A stretch of DNA of 64,000 bases from an uncultured SAR86 cluster bacterium. GTDB taxonomy: Bacteria > Pseudomonadota > Gammaproteobacteria > Magnimaribacterales > D2472. The notes beneath the pieces were generated by a model. That model was not told the DNA's origin. It did no database searches and was given only the letters and a program-made list of their open reading frames with translations. A program made the translations under genes and the position numbers. Below, one piece after another: positions 1 through 8,491 of the stretch (its first letter is position 1; the number at the start of each line of letters is the position of its first letter). The DNA lies in assembly GCA_902628925.1 (NCBI GenBank), contig CACOPA010000004.1, positions 55,629-119,628 on the forward strand, written 5' to 3'.

Positions 1-1040
1 TGTCTCTTGGTTCATTTATCAATAATGAGGCTATGAGTGCAAGCCGATTCTCAAGCCTTACATCTAACCTAAAGACGGTCAACAGATTTAGTGCAAATGA
101 AAGTGGTAGCTTAAAAATGCAATTCAAAACAAGAAAGTTTTCAAATTTGGGAGCATTTAATTATGCTTATGAGGAAGCTCTAATTGATCAATATTCTGCT
201 TTTTCTTATGTCTCAAATGATCAAGGCATCTATATATCTTCAGGTATGAATTTTGATAGTGAGTTGGGTATAAAAACCAATAAGAAGTTCAGCTATTCAT
301 TGAAGGCATTATTAGAAAACCCATGGTCTTCCTTTACAGAGAAAGGTTTAAGTTTTGGAAAGTCATTTCAATTCAATCAAGGCAGCATTGGCATCATGAC
401 GTCCTTTGGAAAAAATTCTTCAATGGATCCATTTGATTCAGAGTCTTCAAATAACCATGGCATGATTATTGATTTTTCAAATAAGTCAAAAAATTTAGGC
501 TTGCAGATTGGTAAATTAAATGAAAAAGGTTCTTTTAACGGTATCGCAAGCTCTGGAATGTTTAATACTGATAAATCATCGATTACCAACTTTGCAGGCA
601 TTAATTTTGCACATGAAACCTCGCTGGGTTTGTGGGTGGGTAGTTTTTATTACGGATCAAATCCTGGAAAACAACTTAATGGAATCATGAATAAAGTATC
701 AAAAAGTAATTCAAATGCTTTTACCCTTGGCTATCAACCAAAATTTAAAAATAGTGGCCGTAAGTTAGTTTTTTCAGTATCTCAACCCTTGAGAATTGCA
801 AAAGGACAACTAGAGCTACAATTGCCTGCCTTTAGAACTCCAAATAAAAATGTTCTGATGAGCTCTCACACACTTAACATGGCTCCTGAATCTAAAGAGA
901 TCCATTCAAAAATAACTTATGAACAGAATTTAAAAGTTGGTTTTATAAATGGTGTTATTGGATATAGATCAAATCCATTTCATTCAAATAGATTTAAAGA
1001 TTATTGGTATGCTAATCTGAGTTTTACCAAAACATTTTAG
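1..1040 (+). CDS. C-terminal part of an outer-membrane beta-barrel protein (5' truncated)
   Basis: The reading frame is open from base 3 to a TAG at 1038-1040, with no stop back to the window edge, so only the 3' part of the gene is present. The first ATG, at 33, is probably internal. About 345 residues are visible. They are rich in Ser, Asn, Gly and aromatic residues in an alternating pattern typical of beta-strands, and the chain ends in Thr-Lys-Thr-Phe. A C-terminal Phe is the usual signal for outer-membrane barrel assembly. The region resembles the barrel end of an autotransporter, possibly of a subtilisin-type S8 peptidase, but the passenger domain is outside the window, so that is only a guess. 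The next gene starts 19 bp downstream with its own strong Shine-Dalgarno sequence. Confidence 0.6.
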   Translation, partial: SLGSFINNEAMSASRFSSLTSNLKTVNRFSANESGSLKMQFKTRKFSNLGAFNYAYEEALIDQYSAFSYVSNDQGIYISSGMNFDSELGIKTNKKFSYSLKALLENPWSSFTEKGLSFGKSFQFNQGSIGIMTSFGKNSSMDPFDSESSNNHGMIIDFSNKSKNLGLQIGKLNEKGSFNGIASSGMFNTDKSSITNFAGINFAHETSLGLWVGSFYYGSNPGKQLNGIMNKVSKSNSNAFTLGYQPKFKNSGRKLVFSVSQPLRIAKGQLELQLPAFRTPNKNVLMSSHTLNMAPESKEIHSKITYEQNLKVGFINGVIGYRSNPFHSNRFKDYWYANLSFTKTF

Positions 1041-1059
1041 TGACATTTTCAGGGGGAGC

Positions 1060-1818
1060 ATGTTAGAAGATAAGGTAATTTATATTACAGGTGGGAGCAG
1101 CGGGATTGGTTTGTCCATTGCCGAACATTGTCTTAAAAATAATGCTCAAGTAGTTATAACTGGTCGCAATGAAGAAAGGCTAGAAAAAGCAAAAAAAACT
1201 CTGAGTAAATTTTCACAGGATGTAATAACTGAGTGTTTTGATATTTCAGATCCAGATGGTTTAAAGAGATCTATTGATAATGTTTATAACTCTTTTGGTA
1301 GGATAGATGGCCTTGTTAATAATGCTCCTTCAATCCACTCCGGTCTAATTAAAGATATTGATTTAAGTGCATGGCGAACAAATTTTAAAGCGAACCTTGA
1401 TGCTGTTTTTTTATCATTAAATATACTCATGCCCAAGATGATGGAAGCAGGAAAAGGTTCAATTGTGAATATTGCCTCAGTAGTAGGTTTGAGAGGGACT
1501 GCATATATGGCTGGTTATGCAGCTGCAAAAGCTGGATTAATTAATCTTACAAAATCTGCTGCAATTGAATCTGCTCCAAATGTCAGAGTAAATTGTGTAG
1601 TTCCAGGCGCGGTTATGACAGATGCTTTAAAAAAAGCAATGCCAACAGACGAAATGATTGATGCTACTGCAAAAACAATACCATTAAAAAGAGTGGCTAA
1701 TCCCGACGAAATTGCTCACCCTGTTGTATTCTTGTTAAGTGATAAATCCTCTTTCATTACAGGAGCTGATCTTGTGGTTGACGGAGGCAAGACTGCTGAT
1801 TTAAATGCTGGAAACTGA
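1060..1818 (+). CDS. SDR family oxidoreductase
   Basis: A 252-residue classical short-chain dehydrogenase/reductase, expected to act as a cytoplasmic NAD(P)-dependent alcohol or ketone oxidoreductase. The Rossmann motif TGGSSGIG lies at residues 10-17. Catalytic Ser is about residue 140 and the YxxxK pair is Y153/K157. The usual NNAG motif is NNAP at 87-90, a mild departure. The start is supported by AGGGGGAG just upstream. The next gene begins inside its 3' end (14-bp overlap), so it is translated with the KstD-like flavoprotein and the acyl-CoA synthetase behind it. That context suggests oxidation of a hydroxy group on a lipid or isoprenoid substrate, but the substrate cannot be read from the sequence. 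Confidence 0.9.
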   Translation: MLEDKVIYITGGSSGIGLSIAEHCLKNNAQVVITGRNEERLEKAKKTLSKFSQDVITECFDISDPDGLKRSIDNVYNSFGRIDGLVNNAPSIHSGLIKDIDLSAWRTNFKANLDAVFLSLNILMPKMMEAGKGSIVNIASVVGLRGTAYMAGYAAAKAGLINLTKSAAIESAPNVRVNCVVPGAVMTDALKKAMPTDEMIDATAKTIPLKRVANPDEIAHPVVFLLSDKSSFITGADLVVDGGKTADLNAGN

Positions 1819-3508
1819 ACTTACACCTAACTCTAAAACATGGCACTCAGGTGTTGAGAGTCCTGAAATCATTGAAAATCCATCTGTCTATCAGTGGAGT
1901 GATGAAGCAGATTTGATTGTAATTGGATTAGGTGGTGCTGGTGTAAGTGCTGCAAATGAAGCCCTGGATTATAACTTAAGCGTGATTGCTATAGATAAGA
2001 CCACTGGTGGTGGCGCGACAGCAAGAAGCGGAGGAGTCTTTTATGCTGGTGGTGGAACACCAATTCAAAAAGAAGCAAATATAAGTGACACTCCTGACAA
2101 TATGTATAGATACCTTAAACAAGAAGTTGGAAACACAGTTAAGGACGAAACCTTAAGAAAATTTTGTGATACATCACCTGCGAATACACAATGGCTAATG
2201 GATAATGGAGTTAAATTCAATTCAAGTTACTATCAAACCAAGACCAGTTATCCAGATGCAGGGTATTATTTATATCATTCAGATAATTCACTTGTTCCCA
2301 AATATATGGAGACTGCAGAACCCGCGGCTAGAGGACATCGAGGTTGGGAAGAAGGTCCATTTAAACCCATTGGAGTTGGTGGAACCATATATTACCCTTT
2401 AAAAAAATCTGCATTATCCAAGGGTCTTAGAATGTATTCTCAATCTGAAGTTAAATCACTATTAATAAATACTCAGGGCGATGTTATTGGTTGCAAAGTA
2501 ATGGTCATGCCAAGTGGTACTGTTTCTGAAAAACATAAAAAACTAATTCGCAGAGGTGAATTATTTCAAATGATCCTGCCTCCCTCCTACCCTGGATCAT
2601 CTTTCTTACAAAAAATCGGCCAAAGGTTTATCAACAAAGCACAGAAGTTAGAAAAAAAATATCGGCAAGCAAAATACTTTAAGGCAAAAAAAGGAGTTTG
2701 CATTTCAGCAGGCGGATTTATTTTTAATCGAGCAATGGTTGAAGAATATGCACCAAAATACTCAAAAGGCATGCCTCTAGGTACATCTCAAGATAATGGA
2801 TCCGGAATCAGGTTAGGTCAATCCGTAGGTGGAAGAACAAAGCATATGGATCGAGTCACAGCTTGGCGTTTTTTAAATCCTCCAATGTCCTTTGCAAAGG
2901 GTATGGTAGTAAATAAGAATGGTAAGCGTTTTTGCAATGAAATGGTTTATGGAGCCACCTTAGGCGATGAGATGTGTGAGAATAATAATGGAAAGGCATA
3001 TTTAATTCTTAGTGAAGAGCTTTTTAAGTCATCAAAATTAGAGGCCGCTAAATCCTTACCCTTTCAACGTGATGCAGCAAAAATGCTTATGACATTCAAT
3101 GCAGTGAAGAGAAAAAATATAGATGATCTTGCAAAAGTCTATGGTATTAATGAAGATAATCTTAAAGAATCAATTCATCAATATAATGAGTCTGCGATTA
3201 ATGATGATTACTGTTCATTAGGAAAGGCTTCCAAAGATATGAAAAAAATTGATGCGCCCTATTACATCATGGATATATCAATTGACTCTAGGTTATCGCC
3301 ACTCCCAACGCTTACCTTAGGCGGTTTGGAGGTAGATGAAATTACAGGGAATGTTATCAATACTCAGGGTGAAGCAATCAAGGGTTTATTTGCAGCAGGG
3401 AGATCTGCTGTGGGTGTATGTTCAAATATTTATGTATCAGGTCTTTCAATAGCTGATTGTGTATTTTCAGGTAGAAGAGTTGGTAAATCTTTAGGGGAGA
3501 TAATATGA
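1805..3508 (+). CDS. FAD-dependent oxidoreductase, 3-ketosteroid dehydrogenase / fumarate reductase-like
   Basis: A 567-residue flavoprotein. The dinucleotide-binding motif GLGGAG is near residue 41, followed by the TGGGATARSGG segment typical of the FAD-binding_2 family. The C-terminal segment GLFAAGRSAVGVCSNIY matches the second FAD contact seen in KstD-type 3-ketosteroid delta-1-dehydrogenases and fumarate reductase flavoproteins. A basic insertion of about 60 residues (roughly residues 235-295, rich in Lys and Arg with hydrophobic patches) interrupts the middle and could contact a membrane. The gene overlaps the SDR by 14 bp and shares an ATGA with the acyl-CoA synthetase gene. The family assignment is firm; action on a steroid or terpenoid ring is inferred from the neighbours. 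Confidence 0.8.
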   Translation: MLETELTPNSKTWHSGVESPEIIENPSVYQWSDEADLIVIGLGGAGVSAANEALDYNLSVIAIDKTTGGGATARSGGVFYAGGGTPIQKEANISDTPDNMYRYLKQEVGNTVKDETLRKFCDTSPANTQWLMDNGVKFNSSYYQTKTSYPDAGYYLYHSDNSLVPKYMETAEPAARGHRGWEEGPFKPIGVGGTIYYPLKKSALSKGLRMYSQSEVKSLLINTQGDVIGCKVMVMPSGTVSEKHKKLIRRGELFQMILPPSYPGSSFLQKIGQRFINKAQKLEKKYRQAKYFKAKKGVCISAGGFIFNRAMVEEYAPKYSKGMPLGTSQDNGSGIRLGQSVGGRTKHMDRVTAWRFLNPPMSFAKGMVVNKNGKRFCNEMVYGATLGDEMCENNNGKAYLILSEELFKSSKLEAAKSLPFQRDAAKMLMTFNAVKRKNIDDLAKVYGINEDNLKESIHQYNESAINDDYCSLGKASKDMKKIDAPYYIMDISIDSRLSPLPTLTLGGLEVDEITGNVINTQGEAIKGLFAAGRSAVGVCSNIYVSGLSIADCVFSGRRVGKSLGEII

Positions 3509-5118
3509 ATTTAAATTTTGCGTCCGTTTGGGAAATGATAGCTGATTTAATACCGGATAATGATGCTCTTATTTGTGGAGAAGAAGTTGTAAATTGGCGA
3601 GATTATGACTTACGCTCAAGTAAATTAGCTACCGCACTGGTTGATGCCGGGCTATCACCAAACTCCAAAGCAGGTCTTTATCTAAATAATTCAAATGAAT
3701 ATCTAATTTGTCAAAATGCTATTTTTAAAATTGGTGGGGTCCCAATTAATGTTAATTATAGATATGTTGAAGAAGAATTAATTTATTTACTTGAAAATTC
3801 TGATTCAGAGGCTGTCTTTTATCATGCTTGTTACAGCTCTCGGATAAAACAAATTGCCCCGTCACTGCCAAATATTAAAGCATGGATTGAAGTTGCTGAT
3901 GGAACTGAATCTCAATTTAATGATGGACTCCAATATGACAACCTTTTAGATAAATGTGCTCCTATGGAAAGGTTTTCAAGAGATCCGGAAACGATCTACA
4001 TGTTGTATACCGGTGGAACTACTGGTATGCCCAAGGGTGTTATGTATAAGCAAGGTGAATTCCTTACTTTCTTATTTAGAACCTTAAAAGCTATGGGTTA
4101 TGACGTTCCAGAAGATCTAAGTGATTTAGAGTCAAGAATTAAGAACTCGCAAGAAAATAATACTTTTATTAGAAGTGTTGTCGGTTGTCCGTTAATGCAT
4201 GGAACAGGTATGTGGTTAGGCGCATTTTTACCGCTACTTCTTGGGGGTACTGTCATTACCACAAAAAATCTTGGGTTTGATCCTGATCAAATGTGGAGTC
4301 AAGTTGAAGAGACTCGAGCCACAAACATCGTTATCGTTGGAGATGCTTTTGCAAAACCAATGCTAGATGCACTGAATAATGCAGATTCAACAGGCAATCC
4401 ATACAATCTAGAGAGCGTTCAAGTAATAATTTCCAGCGGAGTCATGTGGAGTGCCGAAGTCAAACAAGGCCTATTAGAACATCATGATATGGCTTTAATG
4501 GATACCATGGGATCAACAGAAGGTGGCATGGGTAGTTCTGTAACCACAAGAGATAATCCTCCGGCTACTGCAAAGTTTAGTTTAAATCCCGGCGTGATTG
4601 TTTTAGCAGATGATGGAGAAATATTGGAACCTGGCTCAGAAAAGATAGGTCTTATTGGAACCTCAGGATTAGTTCCTGTTGGTTACTATAAAGATGAAAA
4701 GAAGTCTGCTGAAACATTTAGGGAAGTTAATGGAGTAAGGTATAGCTTTCCAGGAGATTATGCCAAGCTTGAATCCGATGGAACAATTACCCTTTTAGGA
4801 AGAGGAAGCAACTGTATTAATTCTGCAGGGGAAAAAATATATCCAGAAGAAGTAGAGGAAGCTATTAAACGCAACAAAGAGGTGTTTGATTGTCTTGTTG
4901 TTGGTGTAAATGATGATAGATTTGGTCAAAAAGTAGTAGCCGTTGTTTCATTAGAAGAAAAAATTGATGCCGAAACTCTTACTGAGCAAACTCGTAAATT
5001 TATTGCTGGTTATAAATTACCAAAGGAAATCCTATTTGTAGATAAAGTTGAAAGAGCTCCTAACGGTAAAGCTAACTATAAGTGGGCTAAAGAAGAAGCA
5101 AATCAGGCTTTTGGATAG
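3505..5118 (+). CDS. Acyl-CoA synthetase, FadD19-like (AMP-forming)
   Basis: A 537-residue ANL-superfamily enzyme that would activate a carboxylic acid to its CoA thioester via an acyl-adenylate. The phosphate-binding loop YTGGTTGMPKG is at residues 168-178. The segment GRGSNCINSAGEKIYPEEVE holds the hinge and A8 region, and the catalytic Lys lies in PNGKANYKW near the C-terminus. The TGGTTGMPKGVM loop and the overall layout recall actinobacterial FadD19-type synthetases, which activate steroid side chains. The start ATG overlaps the preceding stop as ATGA. Together with the SDR and flavoprotein it forms a compact activation and oxidation cassette. The exact acid is unknown. Confidence 0.88.
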   Translation: MNLNFASVWEMIADLIPDNDALICGEEVVNWRDYDLRSSKLATALVDAGLSPNSKAGLYLNNSNEYLICQNAIFKIGGVPINVNYRYVEEELIYLLENSDSEAVFYHACYSSRIKQIAPSLPNIKAWIEVADGTESQFNDGLQYDNLLDKCAPMERFSRDPETIYMLYTGGTTGMPKGVMYKQGEFLTFLFRTLKAMGYDVPEDLSDLESRIKNSQENNTFIRSVVGCPLMHGTGMWLGAFLPLLLGGTVITTKNLGFDPDQMWSQVEETRATNIVIVGDAFAKPMLDALNNADSTGNPYNLESVQVIISSGVMWSAEVKQGLLEHHDMALMDTMGSTEGGMGSSVTTRDNPPATAKFSLNPGVIVLADDGEILEPGSEKIGLIGTSGLVPVGYYKDEKKSAETFREVNGVRYSFPGDYAKLESDGTITLLGRGSNCINSAGEKIYPEEVEEAIKRNKEVFDCLVVGVNDDRFGQKVVAVVSLEEKIDAETLTEQTRKFIAGYKLPKEILFVDKVERAPNGKANYKWAKEEANQAFG

Positions 5119-5668
5119 AGATTTCTTCCAAGATAAATTTATTTTCTTTAACGGGGAAAATAAAAATGATTTTTTTTATGACTCAGTAATTTATTTGTGT
5201 GAGCATAATCAAGATGGAGCCTTTGGTTTTATTGTCAATAAAGCAAGTGCGATTTCAGAGTCGCAATTACTTAGTAAGCTAAATCTTAAAAAACCTAAAC
5301 AACTCGAATCTATTTTTAGAGTAATGATTGGAGGTCCAGTTGCAATGGATTGTATTTATGCGCTCCATGATGAAGAATTAATAAAAGATGAGTCAAGCTT
5401 ATTACGGGAGGGATTATGGCTTTCAACATCCCAAAAAGTGCTCAATAAAATTGATATACAAGATACTGCAAATCATAAAATCTTCTTAGGTTATTCTGGG
5501 TGGGGTCCTGAGCAATTAGAAAAGGAGATTCAAGATGGCGCATGGCATGTCTGTGATGTTGATTTTGAGCTTATTTTTAATGATAAACCATCCTCTATTA
5601 TTGAGGAGCTTTCAAAGAAGGTCGGATATAATATCAAGTCAATTATCAATCAAAATAAAGTTCAATAA
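5111..5668 (+). CDS. YqgE/AlgH family protein
   Basis: A UPF0301 (YqgE/AlgH) protein. The family hallmark SVIYLCEHNQDGAFGFIVNK is near the N-terminus, and GYSGWGPEQLEKEI with the following AWHV lies towards the C-terminus. The longest frame opens at 5048 inside the synthetase gene, but its first 21 residues match nothing in the family. I prefer TTG at 5111, which gives 185 residues, the normal length, and an 8-bp overlap with the upstream stop. The molecular function of the family is not established. It is usually a single cytoplasmic protein in proteobacteria, and its place between lipid-metabolism genes looks incidental. Confidence 0.85.
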   Translation: MDRDFFQDKFIFFNGENKNDFFYDSVIYLCEHNQDGAFGFIVNKASAISESQLLSKLNLKKPKQLESIFRVMIGGPVAMDCIYALHDEELIKDESSLLREGLWLSTSQKVLNKIDIQDTANHKIFLGYSGWGPEQLEKEIQDGAWHVCDVDFELIFNDKPSSIIEELSKKVGYNIKSIINQNKVQ

Positions 5669-5671
5669 TTT

Positions 5672-6418
5672 ATGGAAAGATTTGCAAACAAAAATGTCTT
5701 TCTGACAGGAGCTGCATCTGGCATTGGAAAAGCAACAGCGCGCAGACTTGCAAACGAGGGAGCTAAATTAATTATTGCTGATGTAAATCAAAAGCTGCTT
5801 GAGGAGACATCTAAGGAGCTAAAGGATTCTATCTTAGAGACCTATACTTTAGATATATCCAATTTAAGTGATGTTGCTAAAATTTTTGAAGAAATTAAAT
5901 CAAAATTTAAATCACTTCAGGCGCTGGTTAATGTTGCAGGAATATTAAGATTTGATCACTCTAGGGATGTTGAGCCAAAAGATTGGCAAAAAATCCTTGA
6001 TGTAAATTTAACAGGAACATTTTTTATGTGCAGATATGCTCTGCCTTTAATAATTGAATCAAATGGTTCAATTGTAAATGTTTCATCTTCAGCTGCTCTT
6101 GGTTCACATGCTTGGACGGCTGCATACAGTGCCTCAAAAGGAGGTATCAGTGCGTTCTCTAAAACCTTAGCAGTTGAGTATGGTGTTCAGGGTGTTAATG
6201 TGAATTGTGTATGTCCAGCATCAATTGAAACCAATATGTCAACGCAAACACCTTTGCCAAGTAACATAGATAAAAGGCTTTTAAAAAAAATTATGCCAGT
6301 AGATGGTGTTAATAGAACTCCTGAGGATATTGCATCAGCAATTGTTTTTCTTGCATCAGAGGATGCTGTTCATATTAATGGAATTGATTTAAGGGTTGAT
6401 GGGGGCCTCTTAACATGA
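5672..6418 (+). CDS. SDR family oxidoreductase
   Basis: A 248-residue classical SDR. The cofactor motif TGAASGIG is at residues 12-19 and NVAG replaces NNAG near residue 88. Catalytic Ser is about 139 and YxxxK is Y152/K156 (YSASK). Asp near residue 38 (IIADV) at the end of beta-2 suggests preference for NAD over NADP. The gene follows yqgE by 3 bp and shares ATGA with the gamma-glutamyltransferase gene. It belongs to the same run as the SDR at 1060 and the KstD-like flavoprotein, but the two SDRs are quite diverged, so they probably act on different substrates or steps. Confidence 0.9.
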   Translation: MERFANKNVFLTGAASGIGKATARRLANEGAKLIIADVNQKLLEETSKELKDSILETYTLDISNLSDVAKIFEEIKSKFKSLQALVNVAGILRFDHSRDVEPKDWQKILDVNLTGTFFMCRYALPLIIESNGSIVNVSSSAALGSHAWTAAYSASKGGISAFSKTLAVEYGVQGVNVNCVCPASIETNMSTQTPLPSNIDKRLLKKIMPVDGVNRTPEDIASAIVFLASEDAVHINGIDLRVDGGLLT

Positions 6419-8124
6419 GAATCCTTCATCTATTTGGTATTTTTTGGTTATCAATTTCTCTTTCTGCATATCTGCCCGTCCTCAATAAGGAGTCGATTAC
6501 TCATCCTGAAGTCGGACTGGAAGGTATGGTGGTAACACAACATTACTTAGCCTCAGAGGTTGGTGAAGAAATTCTAAATAAAGGTGGAAATGCTTATGAT
6601 GCTACTATTGCGGTTGCATTTGCTTTGGCTGTGGTATTGCCTAGAGCAGGTAATATAGGTGGAGGTGGTTTCACAGTCCTTTACAACTCATCAGACGAAT
6701 CATTTCAAAGTCTGGATTATCGAGAAAAAGCTCCCTTAGCTGCATCAAAAAATATGTATCTTGATAAAAATGGAGATGTTATCAGCAACCTCTCAACATT
6801 GGGATATAAAGCAATTGCGGTACCAGGAACTGTTGATGGAATGTGGGAGTTACATAAAAGATATGGTTCTATGGATTGGAAAGAGTTAATACTTCCTTCC
6901 ATCAAGCTTGCAAAAGAAGGGTTTAAAGTTTCGCCATTAATGGCTGATACGTTAAACAGAAATTATAAATCTCTCAGTAAATTCTCAGAAACAAAGAAAA
7001 TATTCTTTCAAGAAAATCCAGTTAAATTTAATTCTTTATTGATTCAAAAAGATTTAGCAAAGACTCTAGAAAAAATATCAAATAATGGAAGAAATGGCTT
7101 CTATAAAGGTGATGTTGCACAAAAAATTGTTGCAGATATGAAAAGAAATGATGGCTTAATTACCTTTGATGATCTTGAAAATTACAAATCAAAATGGAGG
7201 AAACCCTTAATACGTAAATATAAGAACTTTGAGATCATAACAATGCCGCCGCCCTCTTCTGGTGGACTTCACTTAATTCAAATGTTGAATATATTAGAAA
7301 ATTTCGATCTAAAATCTATGAAGCATAACTCCCCTAGTTATGTCCTGCTGTTAAATGAGGTTATGAAATATGCTTACGCAGATCGCTCACAATACTTAGG
7401 TGATCCAGATTATGTTGATGTTCCTGTTAATAAACTAATTTCAAAAGATTATGCTGAGAACATTTCAAAAAAAATAACTATTGATAGTGTCACTCAATCA
7501 GATGACATAAAAGCTGGCATGTATATTGATCTAGAGAGTGATGAAACAACTCACTTTTCGATTGCTGATAAATATGGAAATTTAGTTTCAACAACCTACA
7601 CCCTAAATTCATCTTTTGGATCGAAAGTAGTGATCGCCAAAACTGGAATACTTATGAACAACGAAATGGATGATTTTTCGTCAGCTCCTGGTGTACCCAA
7701 TCAGTTTGGTTTGTTGGGTGGAAAGTTTAATGAGATACAACCAAGCAAAAGACCGCTCAGCTCAATGACACCTACCATTGTATTTAAAAATAATAGTCCG
7801 TTTTTGATTATGGGTACGCCAGGTGGATCAAGAATTATTACTGCTGTTTTACAAAATTTTTTAAACATAGTTGAATTCGAGATGAATTTAGCTGACTCAA
7901 TTAATAAGCCTAGGGTTCATCAGCAGTGGTACCCTGATCTACTTTTTTTAGAAAAAGGTTTTGATGAACTGCATGCTGAAAAAATAACTGAGCATGGTCA
8001 AGAAGTTTACTTTATGAATCCAGGAACAGCACTGGAATCAATCATGATTAAAAATAATTATTTTTATGGGTACGGTGATACACGTAGACCCGACTCAAAA
8101 GCTATTGGAGTAAATGGTGATTGA
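6415..8124 (+). CDS. ggt: Gamma-glutamyltransferase
   Basis: A 569-residue Ntn-hydrolase precursor with an N-terminal signal peptide (MRILHLFGIFWLSISLSAYL), so periplasmic. It should hydrolyse or transfer the gamma-glutamyl group of glutathione and related peptides. The autocleavage and nucleophile motif TTHFS is at residues 378-382, and T378 would become the N-terminal residue of the small subunit. The family segments GNIGGGGF, PPPSSGGLHLIQML and GTPGGSRIITAVLQ are present. The start shares ATGA with the SDR. A second, more divergent paralogue lies at 34312. Scavenging of glutathione-type sulfur and nitrogen is the likely use in a marine heterotroph. Confidence 0.92.
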   Translation: MRILHLFGIFWLSISLSAYLPVLNKESITHPEVGLEGMVVTQHYLASEVGEEILNKGGNAYDATIAVAFALAVVLPRAGNIGGGGFTVLYNSSDESFQSLDYREKAPLAASKNMYLDKNGDVISNLSTLGYKAIAVPGTVDGMWELHKRYGSMDWKELILPSIKLAKEGFKVSPLMADTLNRNYKSLSKFSETKKIFFQENPVKFNSLLIQKDLAKTLEKISNNGRNGFYKGDVAQKIVADMKRNDGLITFDDLENYKSKWRKPLIRKYKNFEIITMPPPSSGGLHLIQMLNILENFDLKSMKHNSPSYVLLLNEVMKYAYADRSQYLGDPDYVDVPVNKLISKDYAENISKKITIDSVTQSDDIKAGMYIDLESDETTHFSIADKYGNLVSTTYTLNSSFGSKVVIAKTGILMNNEMDDFSSAPGVPNQFGLLGGKFNEIQPSKRPLSSMTPTIVFKNNSPFLIMGTPGGSRIITAVLQNFLNIVEFEMNLADSINKPRVHQQWYPDLLFLEKGFDELHAEKITEHGQEVYFMNPGTALESIMIKNNYFYGYGDTRRPDSKAIGVNGD

Positions 8125-8203
8125 TAAACTAGCAATGATAAGTTTATATGCTCTTCCAACAGCGATCTTGTTGATTGTTTGTTATCGTCTAACAAAAAAA
8201 TAA
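8114..8203 (+). CDS. Candidate 28-29 aa single-span membrane peptide
   Basis: A short frame begins inside the last codons of ggt, in the +1 frame, and ends at TAA 8201-8203. The peptide has a hydrophobic stretch (ISLYALPTAILLIVCY) followed by RLTKK, the form of a small inner-membrane protein with a positive cytoplasmic tail. GGAG at 8107-8110 sits only 3 nt before the ATG at 8114 but 6 nt before a GTG at 8117, so GTG may be the true start. No homologue is known to me, and a frame this short can occur by chance. Confidence 0.33.
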   Translation: MVIDKLAMISLYALPTAILLIVCYRLTKK

Positions 8204-8282
8204 TTTTGAACCAATAAGAAAATTCTTGGTCAAAGTTATGTTGTGAATATTCCTCAAGTTATAACCCCTCTCACAACAAATT

Positions 8283-8309
8283 AAAAAGCGGACTTAGTTC
8301 GCTTTTTTT
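8283..8309. terminator. Bidirectional rho-independent terminator between ggt and tRNA-Gly
   Basis: An 11-bp stem pairs 8283-8293 (AAAAAGCGGAC) with 8297-8307 around a 3-nt loop, with one G-U pair. It is followed by a T-run on the plus strand and flanked by an A-run that gives a T-run on the minus strand. It can end the ggt operon from the left and tRNA-Gly from the right. Confidence 0.85.
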
Positions 8310-8323
8310 ATGAATAAACTAAT

Positions 8324-8399
8324 TGGAGCGGGTGACGGGATTCGAACCCGTACCAATAGCTTGGAAGGCTATTGTGCTAGCCGTTAACACCACACCCGC
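8324..8399 (-). tRNA. tRNA-Gly (UCC anticodon)
   Basis: Read on the minus strand, the gene runs from G at 8399 to an encoded CCA at 8326-8324 (76 nt). The acceptor stem GCGGGTG pairs with CACCCGC. The anticodon stem encloses the loop CTTCCAA, giving anticodon UCC for glycine codons GGA/GGG. The T arm contains GGTTCGAATCC. The cloverleaf is complete, and the terminator at 8283-8309 lies 14 bp downstream. Confidence 0.97.
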
Positions 8400-8491
8400 G
8401 ATTGAAAGATCTGAATTTTAACACCTTAACAATAATCTTTACATAACAATGAAGCTTTTAGATGATTGTCTAAATGTACTAAACTAGACTA

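Noticed and set aside
5048..5110. N-terminal extension of YqgE
   Set aside because: The 21 residues before TTG 5111 match nothing in the family and lie wholly within the acyl-CoA synthetase gene.
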